From the NCBI GenBank assembly GCA_001725155.1, contig MEFP01000008.1, positions 1 to 64,000 of the forward strand: a stretch of 64,000 bases of DNA. Reading direction: 5' to 3'. The notes beneath the pieces are model-generated. The model did no database searches. It was not told the origin of the DNA and was given only the letters and a program-made list of their open reading frames with translations. Made by a program: the position numbers and the translations under genes. This DNA is from Lysobacteraceae bacterium SCN 69-320. Its GTDB lineage: Bacteria; Pseudomonadota; Gammaproteobacteria; Xanthomonadales; Rhodanobacteraceae. Below are positions 52,877 to 62,292 of the stretch, one piece after another (the stretch's first letter is position 1; every line of letters starts with the position of its first letter).

Positions 52877-54262
52877 TCAGGCGTGCAGGTCGACGCTGTC
52901 GCGGTATTCGGGAATGCGTGCGGACCAGCCGAGCTCGTGCTCGATGCGCTGGCGCAGCGCGTCGGCCGCATCCGCTTCGCCATGAGTCACGAACACGCCG
53001 CGCGGCGGCCGCGGCGCGCTGCGCAGCCAGGTCAGCAGCTCGTCGGCGTCCGCATGCGCCGAAGCGCTCTGCAGGCTGATGACTTCGGCGTTGATGGCGA
53101 CTTCCTCGCCGAAGATGCGCAGGCGCCGCGCACCGCCGGCCAGTGCCGCGCCGCGCGTCCCGCCGGCCTGGTAGCCGGCCAGCACGATCGCGTTGCGCGC
53201 ATCGGGACCGAACGCGCAGACGTGATGCAATACGCGCCCGCCGGTCAGCATGCCGCTCGCGGATACCACGATCAGCGGCCCCTGGCGTTCGTTCAGCGCG
53301 CGCGACTCCTCGGCGCTGCCGACGATCTGCACGCGTTCGCGCAGCAGCGCGAAATCGTCGCGGCCGAGGTTGTGCTCGCCGGCGTAGCGCTCGTACAGCG
53401 CGGTCACGTCGGCGGCCATCGGGCTGTTGAGGTACAGCGGCGCGAGCGGCAGTTCGCCGCGCTGCTGCAGGCGCGCGATCAGCACGAGCAGCAGCTGTGC
53501 GCGGCCGACCGCGAAGGCCGGAATGACCACGGCGCCGCCGCGGGCGAGCACGCGGCGGCAGGCGCGCGCCAGATCCGCTTCGAGCGTGTCGCCGCCATGG
53601 CTGCGGTCGCCGTAGGTGGATTCGACGACGATCCAGTCCGAGGCCGGTGGCGGCGTCGGCGGCGGCATGACCGGATCGTGATAGCGGCCTATGTCGCCGC
53701 TGAAGGTGATGCGCGTGCCGGCCTGCTCGAGCGTGACCGCGGCCGCGCCGAGGATGTGACCCTGCGGCTGTAGCCACGCGGCCACGCCGGGCACGGGCTC
53801 GAAGCGGCGGCGCCAGGCCACCGGCCGGATCAGGCGCAGGGACTTCAGCGCCTGCGCTTCGTCGTACAGCGGTTCGGCCGGATGGTGCTTGGAATAGCCG
53901 CCGCGGTTGGCGTGGTCGGCATCGTCCTGGAGCAGGCGGCCCGAGTCGGGCAGCAGGATGCCGCAGAGCGAGCGCGTGGCGCGGCTGGCCCAGACCGGTC
54001 CGTCGAAACCCTGCGCGGCCAGGCGCGGCAGATAGCCGGAATGGTCGAGATGGGCATGCGTCAGCACGACGGCGTCGATGTCGGCCGGTTCGACCGGAAA
54101 CGGCGCCCAGTTGCGCAGGCGCAGGGGCTTGTAGCCCTGGAACAGGCCGCAGTCCACGAGCAGGCGGTGGTCTGCGGTTTCGATCAGATAGCGCGAACCG
54201 GTCACGGTCGAGGTCGCGCCGAGAAAGCTCAGGCGCAGCGGCGGCACTTTGGGCTTGCGCAT
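52877..54262 (-). CDS. beta-CASP metallo-beta-lactamase protein (RNA-processing type)
   Basis: This 461-aa protein has an MBL core with LTHAHLDHSGYLP (HxHxDH), a third His in QGHILGA, and FSGDIGRYHDPV (motif 4). The beta-CASP insert has VVESTYGDRSH and VIPAFAVGRAQ. The C-terminal RNA-specificity motifs are SASGMLTGGRVLHH and SAHADADELLTWL, and VTHGEADAADALRQR ends it. The family includes archaeal CPSF-like and bacterial YsfB-type nucleases. It starts 37 bp after the Usp gene and is cotranscribed with it. Confidence 0.85.
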   Translation of the reverse strand: MRKPKVPPLRLSFLGATSTVTGSRYLIETADHRLLVDCGLFQGYKPLRLRNWAPFPVEPADIDAVVLTHAHLDHSGYLPRLAAQGFDGPVWASRATRSLCGILLPDSGRLLQDDADHANRGGYSKHHPAEPLYDEAQALKSLRLIRPVAWRRRFEPVPGVAAWLQPQGHILGAAAVTLEQAGTRITFSGDIGRYHDPVMPPPTPPPASDWIVVESTYGDRSHGGDTLEADLARACRRVLARGGAVVIPAFAVGRAQLLLVLIARLQQRGELPLAPLYLNSPMAADVTALYERYAGEHNLGRDDFALLRERVQIVGSAEESRALNERQGPLIVVSASGMLTGGRVLHHVCAFGPDARNAIVLAGYQAGGTRGAALAGGARRLRIFGEEVAINAEVISLQSASAHADADELLTWLRSAPRPPRGVFVTHGEADAADALRQRIEHELGWSARIPEYRDSVDLHA

Positions 54263-54298
54263 GCAATGGCTTCCGCCGGCGCGGCCGGCAACGGGGCA

Positions 54299-55117
54299 TC
54301 AGTGGCGCAGCAGCACCGGGATCTCGGCTTCGGCCACGATATGTCGCGTCGCTCCGCCGAACACCCATTCGCTGAAGCGCGTGCGGCCGTAGGCACCCAT
54401 GACCAGCAGGTCGGCGCCGGCGTCGCGCGCGGCGGCGAGCAGGCTGCGGCCGGCCTCGCCTTCGGGGCCGGTGATGCCGCGGTATTCGGCCTGAATGCCG
54501 TGACGGTGCAGGTAGACGTCCAGATCGAACGGCGGCAGCCAGCCGATTTCCGCGTAGCGGTCGTGGAGTTCGCCGCGCAGCACGACGACGCGCTGCGCGC
54601 ATGCCAGCAGCGGCCGTGCCGCCTGCAGCGCGCGCAGCGCTTCGGCCGAGCCGTTCCAGGCCACGGCGATGCAGTCCAGCCTGGCCGCGGCCTGGGCCGG
54701 CACGAGGATCACCGGCATGCCGCATTCGAGCACGATGGCGCCCAGCCGCGCGCGCTGTTCCTCGCTCTGCGCATCGCGGGCGAGCAGCAGCAGATCGTGG
54801 CGGTTGCCGAGCCGGCGCAGTACGGCCGGCAGGCTGCCTTCGGCGACCTGCCAGGCCGGCGCGCGCACGCCGGCGGCGGCGGCCCAGGCGGTGAACGCCG
54901 TGCCGTCGGCCTGCGCGCTGCTTTCGGCTCTGCGCACGCTGTCGAGCACCAGCGCCGCGGTGTCGCCGACGCCGTAGCCGTAGAGACCGTCGGCGACATA
55001 CGGCGACGGGAATACACGCAGGCCGGTCAGGCCGGCGTCGAGGCGCCGGGCCAGACCGGCCGCATAGTCCAGATGCTGCCGCCAGTCGGCGTCGGTCAGG
55101 GCGAGCAGGTCGTACAT
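54299..55117 (-). CDS. tandem universal stress protein
   Basis: This 272-aa protein contains two Usp domains. The first (MYDLLALTDADWRQHLDYAAGLARRL) lacks a clear ATP motif. The second has CIAVAWNGSAEALRALQAARP and VMGAYGRTRFSEWVFGGATRHIV (G-2x-G-9x-G-T). An FNR box centred 63.5 bp upstream indicates induction at low oxygen. It is the first gene of the Usp-MBL-DUF1003 unit. Confidence 0.9.
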   Translation of the reverse strand: MYDLLALTDADWRQHLDYAAGLARRLDAGLTGLRVFPSPYVADGLYGYGVGDTAALVLDSVRRAESSAQADGTAFTAWAAAAGVRAPAWQVAEGSLPAVLRRLGNRHDLLLLARDAQSEEQRARLGAIVLECGMPVILVPAQAAARLDCIAVAWNGSAEALRALQAARPLLACAQRVVVLRGELHDRYAEIGWLPPFDLDVYLHRHGIQAEYRGITGPEGEAGRSLLAAARDAGADLLVMGAYGRTRFSEWVFGGATRHIVAEAEIPVLLRH

Positions 55118-55173
55118 GGCAGGACTCCGCAGCGGGAAACGCGATCAGCCTAGCCCGCCGCGATGCGCACGCG

Positions 55174-55187
55174 TTGATCCGCATCAA
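55174..55187. promoter_or_regulatory. FNR/Anr box between the usp and cyd operons
   Basis: TTGAT-CCGC-ATCAA matches both half-sites of the FNR consensus exactly. Distance fits control of the usp gene on the minus strand. cydA is ~280 bp away on the other side. Confidence 0.75.
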
Positions 55188-55351
55188 GTCTTTCGCAGCT
55201 TTGCCCGAAGGCAGTGGACGCGCCTGTCGGCGAAGTGCTGCCGGCAAACTGTTCCGTATCGCACGCGCTCGACCGCAGCGTGCGAGTGCAGTCGGATTCC
55301 TGTATTGATGCACCGCGGCGATTCGCCACGGTTGCGGCGCCGTCGCGCGGC

Positions 55352-55379
55352 TTGGCGCCGCCGCGCCGCTTTGTACAAT
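55352..55379 (+). promoter_or_regulatory. putative sigma-70 promoter of the cyd operon
   Basis: TTGGCG (55352-55357) and TACAAT (55374-55379) are 16 bp apart. A start near 55386 would give an ~80-nt leader before cydA. Confidence 0.5.
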
Positions 55380-55467
55380 TGCGCCCAGAGCGCCAGTACG
55401 GACGGCACCGGCCCGCAGGCCGGCGCCTTCCGCCGGACGCCGCCGTCCGCAGCCAGGAGGCCTGTCG

Positions 55468-57051
55468 ATGATTTCCGATACCGTCGTCGAACTTTCGCGG
55501 CTGCAGTTCGCCGCCACCGCGCTGTATCACTTCCTGTTCGTGCCGCTGACCCTGGGACTGTCGTTCCTGCTCGCGATCATGGAGTCGGTCTATGTGATGA
55601 CCGGCAACGAGATCTACCGGCAGATGACCAAGTTCTGGGGCAAGCTGTTCGGCATCAACTTCGCGCTCGGCGTGGCGACCGGCATCACGATGGAATTCCA
55701 GTTCGGTACGAACTGGTCCTACTACTCGCAATACGTCGGCGACATCTTCGGCACGCCGCTGGCGATCGAAGGCCTGATGGCCTTCTTCCTCGAATCGACT
55801 TTCGTCGGCCTGTTCTTCTTCGGCTGGGAACGTCTGAGCAAGGTGCAGCACCTGACGGTGACCTGGCTGGTCGCGCTGGGCTCGAACTTCTCGGCGCTGT
55901 GGATCCTGATCGCCAACGGCTGGATGCAGTATCCGGTCGGCGCCGAATTCAATCCGGAAACGTTGCGCATGGAGCTCACGAGCTTCGCCGAGGTCGTGTT
56001 CAGCCCGGTCGCCCAGGTCAAGTTCGTGCATACGGTCTCGGCCGGCTACGTCACCGGCGCCTGCTTCGTGCTCGGCATCAGCGCCTGGTATCTGCTGCGC
56101 GGCCGGCACGTCGCGTTCGCGCAGCGTTCGTTCGCGATCGCCTCGGCCTTCGGCCTGGCCGCGACCCTGTCGGTCATCACGCTCGGCGACGAGTCGGGCT
56201 ACGAGCTCGGCCACGTACAGAAGGTCAAGCTCGCGGCGATCGAAGCGATGTGGGAAACCCATCCGCCGCCGGCGCCGTTCACCGTGGTCGGCTTCATCGA
56301 CCAGCAGAACATGACGACGAACCATGCGATCGAGATCCCATGGCTCATGGGCCTGATCGCGACGCGTTCGGTGACCGAGCCGGTCACCGGCCTCAAGGAT
56401 CTGGCCGCCGAACACGAGGTGCGCATCCGCAGCGGCATGCAGGCCTACGCGGCGCTGCAGCAGGTGCGCGCGAATCCGGCCGACGTGCAGGCCCGGGCGA
56501 AACTGGTCGAGCTGCAGCGCGACCTCGGCTACGGCCTGCTGCTCAAGCGCCGTGCGCCGAACGTCGTCGATGCGACTGACGCGCAGATCGCGCAGACCGC
56601 GCGCGACGCGATACCGCCGGTCGCACCGCTGTTCTGGGCGTTCCGCATCATGGTCGGCTGCGGCGTGATCACCCTGCTGACCTTCGTGCTCGCGCTGATC
56701 TCCGCCTCGCGCCGCGCGATCATGCGCCAGCGCTGGCTGCTCAAGCTCGCCGTGATCACGATCCCGCTGCCGTGGATCGCCGCGGAAATGGGCTGGATCG
56801 TCGCCGAGCTCGGCCGCCAGCCCTGGACCGTGGCCGAGGTGCTGCCGACCTGGATGAGCGTGTCGTCGCTGACGGTCGGCGATCTGATCTTCAGCCTGAC
56901 CGGCTTCGTGCTGCTGTACACGGCGCTGCTCGTCGTGGAGATGTACCTGATGGTGAAGTTCGCGCGCAAAGGCCCGAGCGAGCCCGACGCGGCGCCGAGC
57001 CATGCGATCGTCATCGGCGCCGATGCGCCGGCCGAACCGGCCAAGGCCTGA
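55468..57051 (+). CDS. cydA: cytochrome bd ubiquinol oxidase subunit I
   Basis: This 527-aa nine-helix membrane protein carries the three haems. [27 protein letters not shown] supplies the b595 His, and [23 protein letters not shown] follows. [13 protein letters not shown] carries the b558 His. The quinol loop contains [23 protein letters not shown], and the long (E. coli-type) Q-loop insert is present. [20 protein letters not shown] closes the conserved core. AGGAGG lies 8 nt before ATG. First gene of cydABXDC; gives a high-affinity respiratory oxidase for low oxygen. Confidence 0.95.
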   Translation: MISDTVVELSRLQFAATALYHFLFVPLTLGLSFLLAIMESVYVMTGNEIYRQMTKFWGKLFGINFALGVATGITMEFQFGTNWSYYSQYVGDIFGTPLAIEGLMAFFLESTFVGLFFFGWERLSKVQHLTVTWLVALGSNFSALWILIANGWMQYPVGAEFNPETLRMELTSFAEVVFSPVAQVKFVHTVSAGYVTGACFVLGISAWYLLRGRHVAFAQRSFAIASAFGLAATLSVITLGDESGYELGHVQKVKLAAIEAMWETHPPPAPFTVVGFIDQQNMTTNHAIEIPWLMGLIATRSVTEPVTGLKDLAAEHEVRIRSGMQAYAALQQVRANPADVQARAKLVELQRDLGYGLLLKRRAPNVVDATDAQIAQTARDAIPPVAPLFWAFRIMVGCGVITLLTFVLALISASRRAIMRQRWLLKLAVITIPLPWIAAEMGWIVAELGRQPWTVAEVLPTWMSVSSLTVGDLIFSLTGFVLLYTALLVVEMYLMVKFARKGPSEPDAAPSHAIVIGADAPAEPAKA

Positions 57052-57061
57052 GGAGAACGCC

Positions 57062-58216
57062 ATGTCGGATCTGCTGAGCTTCCTCATGAGCTACGAAACC
57101 CTGCGCGTGATCTGGTGGCTGTTCCTCGGCGTGCTGCTGATCGGCTTTGCGATCATGGACGGCTTCGATCTCGGCGTCGGCGCGCTGCTGCCGTTCGTCG
57201 CGAAGAACGACGACGAGCGCCGCGTGCTGCTCAACACCGTGGGCCCGACCTGGGAAGGCAACCAGGTCTGGTTCATCCTCGGCGGCGGCGCGATCTTCGC
57301 GGCGTTTCCGCTGATCTATTCGGCGGCGTTCTCGGGCTTCTTCGTCGCGCTGATCCTCGTGCTGTTCGCGCTGATCCTGCGGCCGGTCGGCTTCGACTAC
57401 CGCAGCAAGCTGCCCGATCCGCGCTGGCGCGCGCTGTGGGACTGGTGCCTGTTCATCGGCGGCTTCGTGCCGGCGCTGGTGTTCGGCGTGGCCTTCGGCA
57501 ACCTGCTGCAGGGCGTACCGTTCCGCTACGACGACAGCCTGCGCGTGCACTACGAAGGCGGCTTCTTCGGTCTGCTCAATCCGTTCGGCCTGCTCGTCGG
57601 CGTGGTCAGCCTGTCGCTGCTGGTCATGCATGGCGCGGTGTTCCTGCGGCTCAAGACCGTCGGCGAACTGCGCGAGCGCGCGCGCCGCTGGCACGGCCTC
57701 GCGGCGCTGGTGTTCGCGGCGAGCTTCGTGCTGGCCGGCATCTGGCTCGCGTTCGGCATCGCCGGCCATCGTATCGTGACGTTCGGCGGCACCGCGGCGG
57801 CGTCGAACCCGCTGGCCAAGCAGGTCGTCGTCGAGGCCGGCGCCTGGTTCGCGAATTTCCGCGCGGCGCCGCTGCTCTGGCTGATTCCGGCAGCCGCGCT
57901 GGCCGCCGCCGCAGCGGCCTGGCGCCTGGCGCCGCGGCGTCCGGGCTTCGCCTTCATCGCCAGCGGCAGCGCCGTCGCGGCGACGATACTGACCGCGGCG
58001 GTCGCGATGTTTCCGTTCATGATGCCGTCCAGCCTCGCGCCTTCGCACGGACTGACGGTCTGGGATTCCACGTCGAGCCTGCTGACCCTGCGCTGGATGT
58101 TCTGGATGACCCTGCTGTTCCTGCCGCTGATCGTGCTCTATACGAGCTGGGTGTTCCGCGTCATGCGCGGCCCGGTCACCATCGAGCAGGTGCGCGGTTC
58201 GGACGCCCACTACTGA
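57062..58216 (+). CDS. cydB: cytochrome bd ubiquinol oxidase subunit II
   Basis: This 384-aa membrane subunit has GFAIMDGFDLGVGALLPFVA, the typical N-terminal signature, then VGPTWEGNQVWFILGGGAIFAAFP and LRPVGFDYRSK. The C-terminal part is FPFMMPSSLAPSHGLTVWDSTSS. It starts 10 nt after cydA behind GGAGAA. Length is normal. Confidence 0.95.
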   Translation: MSDLLSFLMSYETLRVIWWLFLGVLLIGFAIMDGFDLGVGALLPFVAKNDDERRVLLNTVGPTWEGNQVWFILGGGAIFAAFPLIYSAAFSGFFVALILVLFALILRPVGFDYRSKLPDPRWRALWDWCLFIGGFVPALVFGVAFGNLLQGVPFRYDDSLRVHYEGGFFGLLNPFGLLVGVVSLSLLVMHGAVFLRLKTVGELRERARRWHGLAALVFAASFVLAGIWLAFGIAGHRIVTFGGTAAASNPLAKQVVVEAGAWFANFRAAPLLWLIPAAALAAAAAAWRLAPRRPGFAFIASGSAVAATILTAAVAMFPFMMPSSLAPSHGLTVWDSTSSLLTLRWMFWMTLLFLPLIVLYTSWVFRVMRGPVTIEQVRGSDAHY

Positions 58217-58226
58217 GGAGCGAGCC

Positions 58227-58340
58227 ATGTGGTACTTCGCCTGGATACTCGGCGTGCTGATGGCCTGCTTCGCGGCGATCATCAACGCGATGTGGCTGGA
58301 GTTCAAAGGCTATCCCGACGACGAGCAGCGCAAGCCCTGA
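58227..58340 (+). CDS. cydX: cytochrome bd small subunit CydX
   Basis: This 37-aa single-helix peptide is MWYFAWILGVLMACFAAI followed by INAMWLEFKGYPDDEQRKP. The MWYFxWxLG start is diagnostic of CydX (YbgT family), which stabilises the oxidase haems. It has a GGAG site, 10 nt after cydB. Confidence 0.95.
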   Translation: MWYFAWILGVLMACFAAIINAMWLEFKGYPDDEQRKP

Positions 58341-58380
58341 GGTCGCCGCGCAGCGCTGGCTCGCGGCGCGTCTGCGGCGC

Positions 58381-60024
58381 GTGCGCGGCTGGACGGCGAC
58401 GGCGGCTGCCGCCGGCACGGCCGCGACCCTGGCCTATGCGGTCTTCGCCGCGGCGCTCGCGGCGATCGTCGCGTCCTGGACCGGAACCGGCACGGTTGGC
58501 CGCGGCGCGTGGATCGCGCTCGTGCTGGCCCTGGTCGCGCGTAGCGCACTGAACGCGCTGCGTGAAGCGGGCGGCGCACAGGCCTCGCTGATCCTGCGCC
58601 GGCAGGTGCGCAAAGACTTGCTGGCCGCGCTGGAGCGACTCGGGCCATTGCGCCACCGCGCCGGCGATGACGGCGCGCTCGCGACGGTCGCGGTCGAGCA
58701 GGTCGATGCGCTCGACGGCTATGTCGCGCGCTATCTGCCGCAGCGCCATGTCGCGGCGTTCGTGCCGCTGCTGCTGTGGCTGCTGGTGCTGCCGCGCAGC
58801 TGGCTCGCGGCCCTGCTGCTGCTGGCGACCGCGCCGCTGATTCCGCTGTTCATGCTGCTGGTCGGCCGCGGTGCAGCGCGCGCGAGCGAGGCTCAGGCCG
58901 GCGCGCTCGGCCGGCTCGGCGCGCAGTTCCTCGATCTGCTGCGTGGCCTGCCGACCCTGCGTCTGCTCGGTGCGACCGCCCGCGGAGCGGCACGACTGGC
59001 GGCCAGCGCCGAGGACTATCGGCAGCGCATGCTCGCCGTGTTGCGCCTGGCCTTCCTGTCCGCGGCGGTGCTCGAACTGTTCGCGTCGATCGGCATCGCG
59101 CTGGTCGCGCTGTATCTGGGCCTGGCGCTGCTCGGTCGCTTCGACATCGGCCATTACGGCGTTCCGCTGCGCCTGGACACCGCGTTGTTCGTGCTGCTGC
59201 TCGCGCCCGAATGCTATGCGCCGCTGCGCCAGCTCGGCGTCGACTATCACGCGCGCGCCGATGCGCTGGCCGCCGCCGCGGCGATTGACGCCATCTGCGC
59301 CGCCGCGCCGCCGCCGCGCGCCGCCGGCACGCAGACGATTTCACAGGCGGCCGCGCCGGCGATCGAGTTCGATGCAGTGACCCTGCGCCACGCCGACGGC
59401 CGCGTCGCGCTGCAGGATCTGAACCTGCGCATCGCTGCCGGTGAACGCGTCGCGCTGCGCGGCGCCAGCGGCGCGGGCAAGAGCACGGTGCTGGCGCTGC
59501 TCGCCGGCTTCGTCGCGCCGACGGCCGGCACGATACGCGTGGACGGCGTCGATCTCGCGGCGCTCGATCGCGATGCCTGGTGGCGTCGCCTGGCGTGGCT
59601 GGAACAGCGGCCCGAGTGTTTCCGCCGGCCGCTGCGCGAGAACGTGCTGCTCGGTCTCGCCGACGACGATGCGCGGCTCTGGGACGCGCTGGCCGGAGCC
59701 GGTCTCGCCGAGCTCGTGCGCGCGCTGCCCAACGGCGCCGACAGCGTGCCCGGGGAGGCCGACGGTTCCCTGTCCGGCGGCCAGCTGCAGCGCCTCGCCC
59801 TGGCCCGCGCGCTTGCGCGCGAGGCGGATGTCTGGCTGCTCGACGAACCGCTCGCGCATCTCGATCCGGCGACAGCCGCGGCGCTGCGCCAGCGCCTCGC
59901 CGAGGCCAGCCGCGGCCGCACCGTGCTGATCGCGACACACAGCGACGAAGACCTGGCCTGGGTCGACAGGGTCATCGAACTGGGCGGCGGGCGTTTGCGC
60001 GAGAGCGCGGAGCAGGGCCCATGA
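58381..60024 (+). CDS. cydD: ABC transporter CydD, cytochrome bd assembly
   Basis: This 547-aa half-transporter has six membrane helices in residues 1-310 and an ATPase domain with Walker A GASGAGKST, signature SGGQLQRLALARAL and Walker B VWLLDEP. With CydC it forms the heterodimer needed for bd oxidase assembly (thiol or haem export). The GTG used as start is uncertain. The same frame is open upstream and reads EVAAQRWLAARLRR, which looks like the true N-terminus, but no standard start codon lies in it and it runs into cydX. Confidence 0.85.
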   Translation: MRGWTATAAAAGTAATLAYAVFAAALAAIVASWTGTGTVGRGAWIALVLALVARSALNALREAGGAQASLILRRQVRKDLLAALERLGPLRHRAGDDGALATVAVEQVDALDGYVARYLPQRHVAAFVPLLLWLLVLPRSWLAALLLLATAPLIPLFMLLVGRGAARASEAQAGALGRLGAQFLDLLRGLPTLRLLGATARGAARLAASAEDYRQRMLAVLRLAFLSAAVLELFASIGIALVALYLGLALLGRFDIGHYGVPLRLDTALFVLLLAPECYAPLRQLGVDYHARADALAAAAAIDAICAAAPPPRAAGTQTISQAAAPAIEFDAVTLRHADGRVALQDLNLRIAAGERVALRGASGAGKSTVLALLAGFVAPTAGTIRVDGVDLAALDRDAWWRRLAWLEQRPECFRRPLRENVLLGLADDDARLWDALAGAGLAELVRALPNGADSVPGEADGSLSGGQLQRLALARALAREADVWLLDEPLAHLDPATAAALRQRLAEASRGRTVLIATHSDEDLAWVDRVIELGGGRLRESAEQGP

Positions 60025-61703
60025 GCGCGCCGTCTCTGCGCCTGCGCGAGTTGCTGGCCCGGCGCGCGGGCAGTCTCGCGCTGTCGCTGCTGCTGAGCGC
60101 ACTGGCCCTGCTCGCGGCGTTCGGCCTGCTCGCGTTCTCCGGCCATTTCATCACCGCGACGGCGATTGCCGGCGGCGCCGCGGCGAGCGCGGCCGCGTTC
60201 GACATCTTCCGTCCCGGCGCGACGATACGGCTGTTCGCGATCGTGCGTACGGCCGGCCGCTACGGCGAACGCCTGGTGTCGCACGAGGCGGTGCTGCGCC
60301 TGCTCGCCGGCCTGCGCCAGCGCCTGTATGCGCGCCTGGTGGCATTGACGCCCGAGCCGCTCGCGCGCTGGTCCGAAGGCGATCTGCTGCAACGGATCGT
60401 CGGCGACGTCGACGCGCTGGCCGAGGCGCCGCTGCGCGCCGGCCTGCCGCTGGCCGGCGGCGCGGCCGTCGCCGGGGCGGCCGTGCTCGTCGTCGCCGCC
60501 GCCGATGCGAACCTGCTCGTGCCGGCGGCGACGGGCCTGGCTGCCGCAGCTCTGCTGCCGGCGGCGACCGCCTGGCGCAGCCGTCGCGACGGCGAGGTTC
60601 TGGCGCGCTACGCCGCGCAGCGCCGCGACGCGCTCGTCGACGCGCTGCGCGGCCTGACCACGTTGTCCCTGTGCGGCGCCTGGCCGATCTGGCGCGAAAC
60701 CTGGCTGACCGATGATGCGCAGCTGCTGCGCGCGCAGTTCGCCCAGCGGCTGCGCGAAAGCCTCGGGCAGGCACTGGCCCTGCTGCTGCTCGGCGGCGCC
60801 GCGGTCGCGCTGCTCGCGCGCGCCGACGCGGCCGGCGTGAGCGTTGCGCAGGCGCCGTGGATTGCCGCGGCCGTGCTCGGCCTGCTCGCGAGCTGGGAAG
60901 CGCTGGCGCCGCTGACCGCGGCCTGGCTGGCCTGGGGCCGCGCGCGCGCGGCGCTGCAGCGCCTCGACACGCTCGTCGCGACGCCGCCGCTGCTGGCATT
61001 TCCGGATCTCGCCGCACTGCCGCCGGCGCGTGGCGCACTAGAGCTCGAGGCGGCAGGCTATCGCTATGCGGGCCGCGACGGCGGCCTTGCACCGACCACG
61101 CTGAGCCTCGCACCCGGCGCGCGCCTGTGCGTGCGCGGCGAGTCCGGCGCCGGCAAGAGCACTCTCGCGGCGCTGCTCGCACGCAGCCTCGATCCGCAGC
61201 AGGGCCGCGTGCGGCTCGACGGCGTTGACCTGCGCGACTACGACGAGGCATCGCTGCGCGCACGCGTGGCCGTGCTGTTCCAGCGTCCGCATCTGTTCGC
61301 GGCCAGCGTCGCGGAGAACCTGCGCATCGCCGATGCGACTGCCGACGATGCGCGTCTGCGCGCCGTGCTGCAGGCCGTCGCGCTCGACACCTGGCTCGCG
61401 CAGCTGCCGCAGGGCCTGGACACGCCGCTCGGCGAATACGGATCGGGCCTGTCCGGCGGCGAGGCGCGCCGGCTCGCGCTCGCGCGGACCCTGCTGCGGC
61501 CGGCCGTGCTGTTCGTGCTCGACGAGCCCTACGAAGGGCTCGATGCGCCGCTGCGCCGGCGCGTCGCGGCCGGCATGGACGCCTGGATCGGCGCGGCCAC
61601 GCTGGTGCTGATTTCCCACCACGCCGTGCCGCTGGCGGAGTCGGCGACGACGCTGGACCTGCAGTCGATCGCGACGGCGATCGGCGGCCGGTCCGTGTCC
61701 TGA
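60021..61703 (+). CDS. cydC: ABC transporter CydC, cytochrome bd assembly
   Basis: This 560-aa partner of CydD has membrane domain residues 1-330 (with the CydC-typical GHFITATAIAG...FRPGATIRLFAIVRTAGRYGERLVSHEAVLR). ATPase motifs are GESGAGKST, SGGEARRLALARTL and VLDEPYEGLD. The ATG overlaps the cydD stop (ATGA). It ends the cyd operon, convergent with the next gene after 13 bp. Confidence 0.9.
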   Translation: MSAPSLRLRELLARRAGSLALSLLLSALALLAAFGLLAFSGHFITATAIAGGAAASAAAFDIFRPGATIRLFAIVRTAGRYGERLVSHEAVLRLLAGLRQRLYARLVALTPEPLARWSEGDLLQRIVGDVDALAEAPLRAGLPLAGGAAVAGAAVLVVAAADANLLVPAATGLAAAALLPAATAWRSRRDGEVLARYAAQRRDALVDALRGLTTLSLCGAWPIWRETWLTDDAQLLRAQFAQRLRESLGQALALLLLGGAAVALLARADAAGVSVAQAPWIAAAVLGLLASWEALAPLTAAWLAWGRARAALQRLDTLVATPPLLAFPDLAALPPARGALELEAAGYRYAGRDGGLAPTTLSLAPGARLCVRGESGAGKSTLAALLARSLDPQQGRVRLDGVDLRDYDEASLRARVAVLFQRPHLFAASVAENLRIADATADDARLRAVLQAVALDTWLAQLPQGLDTPLGEYGSGLSGGEARRLALARTLLRPAVLFVLDEPYEGLDAPLRRRVAAGMDAWIGAATLVLISHHAVPLAESATTLDLQSIATAIGGRSVS

Positions 61704-61716
61704 CCTGCGGCGAGCT

Positions 61717-62007
61717 TCACTCCGGATCGTCGTACTCGATCGCGACGCCGCGTTCGCGCGCGAGCGCTTCGACGACGCTGCGCACGCGTTCGACCGCAAG
61801 GGCGTTCGGCGCATGCACTTCGAACTGGTGGAAGCCTTCGGCCGCGTCGTCGGGCAGGCCGGCCGAGCTGGAATCCTCGTCGTCCATGTGCGGCATCAGA
61901 TCGCCGATTTCCTCGACGTGGTCCACGCCGGGAATCGCGCCGAGCAGGCCGATGAGTTCGTCGGCGACGTCATCGTTGCCGGTCAGTTGCAGGCGCAGCA
62001 GGGCCAT
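61717..62007 (-). CDS. hypothetical protein
   Basis: This 96-aa acidic protein has an ACT-like or ferredoxin-like pattern: MALLRLQLTGNDDVADELIGLLGAIPGVDHVEEIGDL..., then VHAPNALAVERVRSVVEALARERGVAIEY. Function unknown. It follows the Pro-rich gene after 3 bp. Confidence 0.65.
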   Translation of the reverse strand: MALLRLQLTGNDDVADELIGLLGAIPGVDHVEEIGDLMPHMDDEDSSSAGLPDDAAEGFHQFEVHAPNALAVERVRSVVEALARERGVAIEYDDPE

Positions 62008-62010
62008 GGC

Positions 62011-62151
62011 TCAGCCTGCCTTTGCCGCGCCACGCACCGGCGGCGGCGTCTGCGGTATCGGCGGCTGCTGCGGCGGTGTGGGACTGCCGGGCGGCTGCGG
62101 TTGCGGATCGCCCGGCGTGACCGGGCTGTGCATCTCGGGCTGGCGGTTCAT
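62011..62151 (-). CDS. small proline-rich protein
   Basis: This 46-aa protein starts MNRQPEMHSPVTPGD and is dominated by Pro, Gln and Thr (PQPQPPGSPTPPQQPP). Short Pro-rich proteins of this type are common in xanthomonad-like genomes. The start has GGAG bases upstream (aaggagcgccgc). It is probably cotranscribed with the 96-aa gene. Confidence 0.45.
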   Translation of the reverse strand: MNRQPEMHSPVTPGDPQPQPPGSPTPPQQPPIPQTPPPVRGAAKAG

Positions 62152-62292
62152 GCGGCGCTCCTTGTGGCTTGAACCATTCCGCAAGCGGCGTGCCAACGCA
62201 ATGCCGGCCGGGCGTGCAAGGTCGCGGTGCCGGCCGCATGCAGTACGCGGCCGCCGGCAGGCGCGGCCTTGCGTTCTGCACGGCGCGACGGC

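Noticed and set aside
52830-55517. 895-aa minus-strand frame
   Set aside because: Arg/Ala/Pro-rich shadow across the MBL-fold, Usp and cyd upstream regions, caused by high GC.
55150-58306. Long minus-strand frames opposite cydAB
   Set aside because: Mirror images of the cydA and cydB codons, rich in Arg/Gln/His, with no start signals.
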